NCBI GenBank assembly: GCA_036495525.1 | Contig: DASXMR010000020.1 | Location: 1-10,711 of the forward strand | Reading direction: 5' to 3' | Length of the DNA: 10,711 nucleotides | From: DASXMR01 sp036495525 | GTDB taxonomy: Bacteria; Actinomycetota; Actinomycetes; Streptosporangiales; Streptosporangiaceae | Made by a program: the position numbers and the translations under genes | Shown here: piece by piece, positions 7,574-10,711 of the stretch | How positions within the stretch are numbered: position 1 is the stretch's first letter | Layout of the letters: every line of letters starts with the position of its first letter | The notes under the pieces: generated by a model | The model's database searches: none | Told to the model about the DNA's origin: nothing | What the model saw: the letters and a program-made list of their open reading frames with translations, nothing else

Positions 7574-9035
7574 TGACGAAGATTCGCCGTCATTGACTCA
7601 AACTGGGCTTGACCTCGGCCTGTTCGGACAGCGGCTGCGGCACGTGCGCCGGGCGCGCGGACTGACCCTCGCTCAGCTCGGCCAGCGGGTCGGCCGTGCG
7701 CCCTCGGTGCTCTCGCTGATTGAGAACGGCCGCCGCGAGCCGAAGCTGTCGCTGATCGAGGCCCTGGCCGGGGCGCTGTCAGTACCGGTCGACGAGCTGA
7801 TGCGCCGCCGCCCGCCCAGCCGCCGGGCGGAGCTGGAGATCGCGCTTGAGGAGGCGCAGCACGACCCGCTGTTTGCCGAGCTCGGCCTGCCGTACGTGCG
7901 GGCCGGAGCCCGCGTGCCGAGCGACATCATCGAGCACGTCGTCGCCCTGCACGCTGAGCTGCGCAGGCAGCGGGATAAGCCGACGGCGACGCCCGAGGAG
8001 GCCAGGGCGGCGAACGCGGGGCTGCGCGCGAGGATGCGCGAGCGCGGGAACTACTTCGCCGAAATCGAGCAGGCCGCGGCGCAGGCACTGGCCACCGCCG
8101 GGTACTCAGGCGGCGCGCTTTCGCAGGGCATGCTGCTGTCGGCGGTGAGTCGCCACGGATTCTCCGTTCGCTATGTCGAGGATCTTCCCCGGTCCGCCCG
8201 GTCGGTGACTGACCTGCGAAATCACCGCGTCTACCTGCGCCAGGAATCTCTCGGCATGCACACTCCGCGTGCGGTGCTGCTGCAGACCCTCGGCCATTTC
8301 GTGCTCGGTCACTCGGCGCCGCAGGACTTCGCCGAGTTCCTGCAGCAGCGGGTCGAGGCCAACTACTTCGCGGCGGCCGTGCTTGTCCCGCAAGCCACAG
8401 CGGCGGCCTTCCTGCGCCAGGCCAAGCAGGACCGCACGCTGTCGGTGGAAGACCTGCGGGACGTGTTCTCGGTGTCCTACGAGATGGCCGCGCACCGGTT
8501 CACCAACCTGGCGACCCACCACCTGGGGCTGCCCTGTCACTTCGTCAAGAACGACGAGGGCGGCATCATCTACAAGGCTTACGAGAACGACGGGGTTATT
8601 TTCCCGGCCGACGCCACCGGCGCGATCGAGGGCCAGCGGATGTGCCGGCAGTGGTCAGGGCGGCAGGTGTTCTCGGCCTCCGACCGGTTCAGCCCCCACT
8701 ACCAGTACTCCGACACCCCGTCCGGCACTTACTGGTGCGTCGCGTCGGTCGACGCCGGCAGCGAGCGCGGCTTCGCGATCACCTTCGGCGTGCCGTACGA
8801 GCACTCGCGCTGGTTCCGCGGCCGGGACACCACGCAGCGGTTCTCCTCATCCTGCCCCGATCCGGCCTGCTGCCAGCGGCCGCCTGCCTCACTCGCGGCC
8901 CGCTGGCAGGGCAAGGCCTGGCCGTCGGCGCGCGCGCACTCGCACATCCTGCTAGCCCTGCCCACCGGCAGCTTTCCCGGCGTGGACGACACCGACGTGT
9001 TCGCCTTCCTCGACCGGCACGAGCGCGAAAGCTGA
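7560..9035 (+). CDS. ramB: RamB/ScfR-type transcriptional regulator (XRE helix-turn-helix plus IrrE-like and short-chain fatty-acyl domain)
   Basis: 491 residues, GTG start; an in-frame TAA at 7548 rules out anything longer. Residues about 20-76 form an XRE helix-turn-helix (FGQRLRHVRRARGLTLAQLG through LSLIENGRREPKLSLIEALA). Residues about 190-300 resemble an ImmA/IrrE-type domain, with RVEANYFAAAVLVP at 264-277 and LGHFVLGH at 244-251. The latter lacks the metalloprotease HExxH, so protease activity is unlikely. The C-terminal part includes a cysteine cluster (C432, C437, C438 in SCPDPACCQRPP), as in the C-terminal domain of the family. RamB regulates isocitrate lyase and other acetate genes in Corynebacterium and Mycobacterium, and divergent pairing with aceA supports the same job here. 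Acyl-CoA or fatty-acid sensing is inferred from the family. Sign of regulation is unknown. Confidence 0.88.
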   Translation: MADFSDEDSPSLTQTGLDLGLFGQRLRHVRRARGLTLAQLGQRVGRAPSVLSLIENGRREPKLSLIEALAGALSVPVDELMRRRPPSRRAELEIALEEAQHDPLFAELGLPYVRAGARVPSDIIEHVVALHAELRRQRDKPTATPEEARAANAGLRARMRERGNYFAEIEQAAAQALATAGYSGGALSQGMLLSAVSRHGFSVRYVEDLPRSARSVTDLRNHRVYLRQESLGMHTPRAVLLQTLGHFVLGHSAPQDFAEFLQQRVEANYFAAAVLVPQATAAAFLRQAKQDRTLSVEDLRDVFSVSYEMAAHRFTNLATHHLGLPCHFVKNDEGGIIYKAYENDGVIFPADATGAIEGQRMCRQWSGRQVFSASDRFSPHYQYSDTPSGTYWCVASVDAGSERGFAITFGVPYEHSRWFRGRDTTQRFSSSCPDPACCQRPPASLAARWQGKAWPSARAHSHILLALPTGSFPGVDDTDVFAFLDRHERES

Positions 9036-9078
9036 GATGGCCGGAATCCGGGTAAGCCGCCGGCGCCCGGTGCGCGGA

Positions 9079-9084
9079 TATCCT
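9079..9084 (+). promoter_or_regulatory. -10 element TATCCT of the gene at 9092 (leaderless)
   Basis: TATCCT matches TANNNT and ends 7 nt before the ATG at 9092, the same geometry as the two other leaderless starts in the window. A GAAGAG lies only 1 nt from the ATG, too close to work well as a ribosome site. Confidence 0.5.
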
Positions 9085-9091
9085 GAAGAGC

Positions 9092-9436
9092 ATGGAAATC
9101 CGGGCGAGTGACAGAATCCCCGGAGCCAGGGTGCGCGTCAGGCGACGCCCGCCTGCGGAGTTCTCGTCGAATGCCAGGCCCCGGGAGTGGCTGGCGCTCG
9201 CTGACGGTGCCGTCCAGGAAGCCAGGACCAACGGGACTGCCCTTACCCTCATCGGAGAGCCGCTGGCGTACCAGCCCGGCCGCGCCGAGCGCCGCAGCGG
9301 CGTGCCAGCCGAGGTCATTACCTCCGATCACGTGCCCAACTCCTGCAGCTGCTCATGGGCGTACTCCATGGGAAAGCTGACCTTGAAGCACTACAACGCG
9401 GCGTGTCCCGTGCACCTGGCCAGCCTCAGCCGCTAA
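9092..9436 (+). CDS. Small cysteine/histidine-containing protein of unknown function
   Basis: 114 residues from an ATG 7 nt after a TATCCT -10 hexamer. The N-terminal 30 residues are Arg/Pro-rich; 31-62 look like an ordinary helix-strand segment (REWLALADGAVQEARTNGTA, then LTLIGEPLAYQ). The C-terminus carries CSCSW (C85, C87) and, 17 residues later, CPVH (C105, H108), with H100 nearby, a spacing suited to binding one zinc ion. I do not recognise a named family. It follows the RamB-like gene by 56 bp on the same strand but probably has its own promoter. The sequence does not show any link to the toxin-antitoxin locus that follows. It could be a remnant of accessory DNA, since short proteins with CxC and CPxH tails are common among actinobacterial phages and islands (recollection, not a search). 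Confidence 0.6.
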   Translation: MEIRASDRIPGARVRVRRRPPAEFSSNARPREWLALADGAVQEARTNGTALTLIGEPLAYQPGRAERRSGVPAEVITSDHVPNSCSCSWAYSMGKLTLKHYNAACPVHLASLSR

Positions 9437-9498
9437 CTCCTGGTACGTCTGGCCACGCTCAGCCAGCCGGGTAATGCCCGCTGCTGGGTTCAGATTGA

Positions 9499-9527
9499 TG
9501 ACTCCTGTCCTACTGCTGTGCTACCAT
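9499..9527 (+). promoter_or_regulatory. Promoter of the antitoxin-toxin operon (leaderless)
   Basis: -10 hexamer TACCAT at 9522-9527 ends 7 nt before the antitoxin ATG at 9535. A -35-like TGACTC lies at 9499-9504 with 17-bp spacing. No Shine-Dalgarno precedes the ATG, consistent with a leaderless transcript. Confidence 0.6.
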
Positions 9528-9534
9528 TAGCTGC

Positions 9535-9813
9535 ATGGCAGTTCGGAAGAAGCGCTCGATCTCGATGCCGCCCGATCTGGACGCCAAGATCGCTGCCGCG
9601 GCCGCTGAGTCTGGCCTCAGCTACAGCGCCTGGCTGGCTGAGACCGCGCGCAAGGAGTTCACCATCCGGGCCGGCCTGGCCGCTGTCAGGGACTTCAACC
9701 GCGAGCACGGCGAATTCAGCGCTGACGAGATCGCCGAGGCCGACGCGTGGGCGGCCGGCGCGGTCGCTGGGCCCACTCCGGCCAGAGCTGCCGCCAGGCG
9801 CCGGAGCGCCTAG
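9535..9813 (+). CDS. Ribbon-helix-helix antitoxin (VapB-like), partner of the PIN toxin at 10667
   Basis: 92 residues. A basic N-terminal strand and two helices make the ribbon-helix-helix DNA-binding fold (about 5-45: RSISMPPDLDAKIAAAAAES then GLSYSAWLAETARKEF). An acidic helix follows (FNREHGEFSADEIAEADAWA, about 53-72), of the type that wraps a toxin, and then a low-complexity Ala/Arg tail. Such antitoxins repress their own operon and neutralise a co-transcribed PIN ribonuclease. The expected toxin does begin in this window, but 853 bp further on. The stop codon TAG is part of the CTAG that borders the inserted segment; joining the two CTAGs would put the toxin GTG directly after this stop. 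The MazF-like gene in between belongs to the insertion and is not the natural partner. The coding sequence is complete. Confidence 0.88.
   Translation: MAVRKKRSISMPPDLDAKIAAAAAESGLSYSAWLAETARKEFTIRAGLAAVRDFNREHGEFSADEIAEADAWAAGAVAGPTPARAAARRRSA
9810..9813. repeat. Left target-site copy CTAG
   Basis: CTAG directly abuts the left inverted repeat and contains the antitoxin TAG stop. An identical CTAG abuts the right repeat at 10663-10666, as expected for a 4-bp duplication. CTAG is itself palindromic and short, so alone it is weak evidence; the restored operon junction makes it convincing. Confidence 0.7.
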
Positions 9814-9838
9814 TACTCCAGCCGTAGATCGTGATCTT
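9814..9838 (+). repeat. Left terminal inverted repeat (25 bp)
   Basis: Perfect reverse complement of 10638-10662. Begins TACTCCAGCCGTAGATC and ends GTGATCTT. With the flanking CTAG and one more chance base pair (9809/10667), complementarity extends to 30 bp; beyond the inner end, similarity (GTTG) continues only after a 2-nt gap. Confidence 0.95.
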
Positions 9839-10155
9839 TGGTTGGTCGGGAGGCTCGCGAAGTCGTCTGTGGCCACACGGACGTGATCACCGCGGGGGTG
9901 GCACGAGGTGGCACGGTGCGGGACGGCCGCCACCGGGATGCTTCAGGTGTGTTGGAACTGAAGAACCCAGGGCGACCGCGCTGGCCAGGGTAGACGATGT
10001 TGCGGGGCCACCAGGAACGCGCCCGCCGATGTCACTACCAGCGGCAACAACTACAAGATCACTGAGTCCGGCTGGGTACTAGGCTTGACCAGGAGACAGG
10101 GCTAATCACTTCCAGCGGCGGCGGGCGCCGCGTCTGCCTCACACCAGGAGGGCAC
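9839..10155. other. Left part of the element: no recognisable gene, possible coding relics
   Basis: No complete protein of known type is seen. One frame open from 9835 to a TAG at 9991 contains peptide-like sequence (VVCGHTDVITAGVARGG, VRDGRHRDASGVLELKNPGR) without a clear start. A different frame ending in TAA at 10102-10104 reads DVTTSGNNYKITESGWVLG over the internal repeat. These could be decayed gene pieces, perhaps of a former antitoxin or transposase, but I cannot assign them. The Shine-Dalgarno AGGAGG for the following gene is at 10146-10151. Confidence 0.35.
10055..10078 (-). repeat. Internal degenerate copy of the element end, followed by CTAG
   Basis: Same orientation as the right end (inverted to the left end). 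It shares AAGATCAC, then a diverged 7-nt block, then GGCTGG and GTACTAGG, with one base missing. The upstream bases also agree (CAAC before AAGATCAC). CTAG follows at 10079-10082, so 9814-10078 could itself be a 265-bp unit with one decayed end. Confidence 0.6.
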
Positions 10156-10560
10156 ATGCACCGGGGTGAGGTCTGGTGGGCCGAGTTCGACGAGCGGCGG
10201 CCGGTCGTGCTGCTGTCGGAAGACGAGCCGTCCGGGTTCCTGACGATGCAGGTCGTTGCCCCGGCCGACACTGACATTTCCGGCCTGGGAATCGAAGTGA
10301 CAGTCGGCATCCAGGAAGGACTGCCCTTCGAAGGAGTGCTGCGCCTGGTATTCCCCCGCCCGGGCTTCACCCCTTGCACCTGGCTGACCACCCTGAGCCG
10401 GGACGACCTGATCGAGCGGGCAGGCACGCTGTCACCCGAAAAGCTCAGCGAGGTCGACGACGCCCTCCGTGCCGGCGAGCACAGGACGGAATGGACCCCA
10501 GACGCCGCGGCCACGGTCAGCAAGATCAAGGATTCCCTCCGCCCCGGCGGACCGCAGTAG
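10156..10560 (+). CDS. MazF/PemK-like toxin-family protein carried inside the element
   Basis: 134 residues, ATG with AGGAGG 4 nt upstream. The N-terminus MHRGEVWWAEFDERRPVVLLS is the first strand, loop and second strand of the MazF/PemK fold. VVAPADTDISGLGIEVTVG matches the next strands, and CTWLTTLSRDDLIERAGTLS with PEKLSEVDDALR matches the last strand and C-terminal helix. MazF toxins are sequence-specific endoribonucleases that cut mRNA or tRNA. The RPVV motif is kept (R15), but the loop between the first two strands, usually about ten residues with glycines, is reduced to DER. That loop contributes to RNA and antitoxin contacts, so activity is uncertain. A charged extension of about 28 residues follows the final helix. 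No antitoxin gene is recognised next to it. It may be a solitary toxin, a toxin-derived protein with another role, or neutralised by an antitoxin elsewhere. Confidence 0.75.
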   Translation: MHRGEVWWAEFDERRPVVLLSEDEPSGFLTMQVVAPADTDISGLGIEVTVGIQEGLPFEGVLRLVFPRPGFTPCTWLTTLSRDDLIERAGTLSPEKLSEVDDALRAGEHRTEWTPDAAATVSKIKDSLRPGGPQ

Positions 10561-10637
10561 ACGGAAAGGCAAGAAGGCGACCTGCTGATCGGGTCGATCT
10601 CACCCGGACAACCGACAGTCCACGTCGCCTCAGCAAC

Positions 10638-10662
10638 AAGATCACGATCTACGGCTGGAGTA
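10638..10662 (-). repeat. Right terminal inverted repeat (25 bp)
   Basis: Perfect reverse complement of 9814-9838; on the plus strand it starts AAGATCACGATCTACGG and ends CTGGAGTA. Its outer bases double as the ribosome site of the PIN toxin. Confidence 0.95.
10657..10660 (+). promoter_or_regulatory. Shine-Dalgarno GGAG supplied by the element's right end to the PIN toxin
   Basis: GGAG in the inverted repeat lies 6 nt (TACTAG) before the toxin GTG at 10667. The antitoxin's own 3' end has GGAG at 9803-9806, which would have been 7 nt before this GTG without the insertion. The insertion therefore replaces one ribosome site by another at nearly the same spacing. Confidence 0.6.
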
Positions 10663-10666
10663 CTAG
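10663..10666. repeat. Right target-site copy CTAG
   Basis: Second CTAG, between the right inverted repeat and the PIN-toxin GTG. It pairs with 9810-9813. Confidence 0.7.
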
Positions 10667-10711
10667 GTGGGCATCACCTATGACACGGGGGCGCTGATCG
10701 CAGCCGATCGG
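10667..10711 (+). CDS. PIN-domain toxin (VapC-like), first 15 codons only
   Basis: GTG start, reading MGITYDTGALIAADR up to the right edge. This is the characteristic first strand and helix of a PIN-domain ribonuclease; D6 would be the first metal-binding acidic residue of the active site. PIN toxins cleave tRNA or rRNA and are encoded directly after their antitoxin. The ribbon-helix-helix antitoxin at 9535-9813 is the natural partner, now 853 bp upstream because of the inserted element. The start immediately follows the right CTAG; GGAG in the repeat precedes it by 6 nt. Whether the rest of the gene is intact cannot be seen. Only 15 residues support the call, but context strengthens it. Confidence 0.75.
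   Translation, partial: MGITYDTGALIAADR

Larger units (their letters stand above)
9814..10662. mobile_element. 849-bp non-autonomous element (mobile-insertion-cassette-like) carrying a MazF/PemK-like gene
   Basis: The segment starts TACTCCAGCC and ends GGCTGGAGTA. Its 25-bp termini (9814-9838 and 10638-10662) are perfect inverted repeats, flanked by CTAG on both sides. No transposase-like protein is encoded; the only good gene is the MazF/PemK-like one at 10156-10560. It separates a ribbon-helix-helix antitoxin from its PIN toxin exactly at the stop/start junction, and removing it with one CTAG gives a normal operon. This resembles mobile insertion cassettes (IS ends enclosing a passenger gene and mobilised in trans). 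A 4-bp CTAG target agrees with YTAR-type targets as recalled for IS5-family elements, but the transposase family is not determined. An internal degenerate end copy at 10055-10078 suggests a composite structure. Confidence 0.8.

Noticed and set aside
9490..9933. Minus-strand open frame across the antitoxin and left inverted repeat
   Set aside because: No motif and it spans an element boundary; the plus-strand antitoxin explains the region.
10575..10630. AGGCGAC/GTCGCCT pair as a terminator after the MazF-like gene
   Set aside because: Only 7 bp of stem with a 42-nt loop and no T-tract; chance is likely in this composition.

Overview
The window is high-GC DNA from an actinobacterium. Evidence for this is strong G/C third-position bias, a SepH cell-division protein, an MMPL-type transporter, an actinobacterial isocitrate lyase paired with a RamB-type regulator, and start codons placed 6-7 nt after TANNNT -10 hexamers (leaderless transcripts). 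Species cannot be read from the sequence.

Layout. Positions 1-3017 hold three minus-strand genes: a partial gene for a single-pass membrane protein with a long disordered tail (runs off the left edge), a YbhB/PEBP-like lipoprotein, and sepH. A 429-bp non-coding stretch separates sepH from a divergent plus-strand MMPL transporter (3447-5930), which converges on aceA (6071-7447, minus) across a hairpin-rich 140-bp gap. aceA and a RamB-like regulator (7560-9035, plus) are divergent. Their 112-bp spacer contains a nested palindrome whose arms resemble the RamB box and overlap the regulator's -10 element and start codon, which suggests acetate/glyoxylate-shunt control with autoregulation. A small cysteine-containing gene of unknown function (9092-9436) follows.

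The right end (9535-10711) is the most unusual part. A ribbon-helix-helix antitoxin ends at a TAG stop, and the start of its PIN-domain toxin lies at the extreme right edge. Between them sits an 849-bp segment (9814-10662) bounded by perfect 25-bp terminal inverted repeats and by a CTAG on each side. Joining the two CTAG copies restores an uninterrupted operon junction in which the antitoxin stop TAG is directly followed by the toxin GTG. The segment encodes no recognisable transposase but carries a MazF/PemK-like gene, so it looks like a non-autonomous mobile cassette carrying one toxin-like gene inserted inside a second toxin-antitoxin operon. Its right repeat places a GGAG 6 nt before the toxin GTG, in the position of the ancestral Shine-Dalgarno. 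An internal degenerate copy of the end repeat suggests a composite or nested history.
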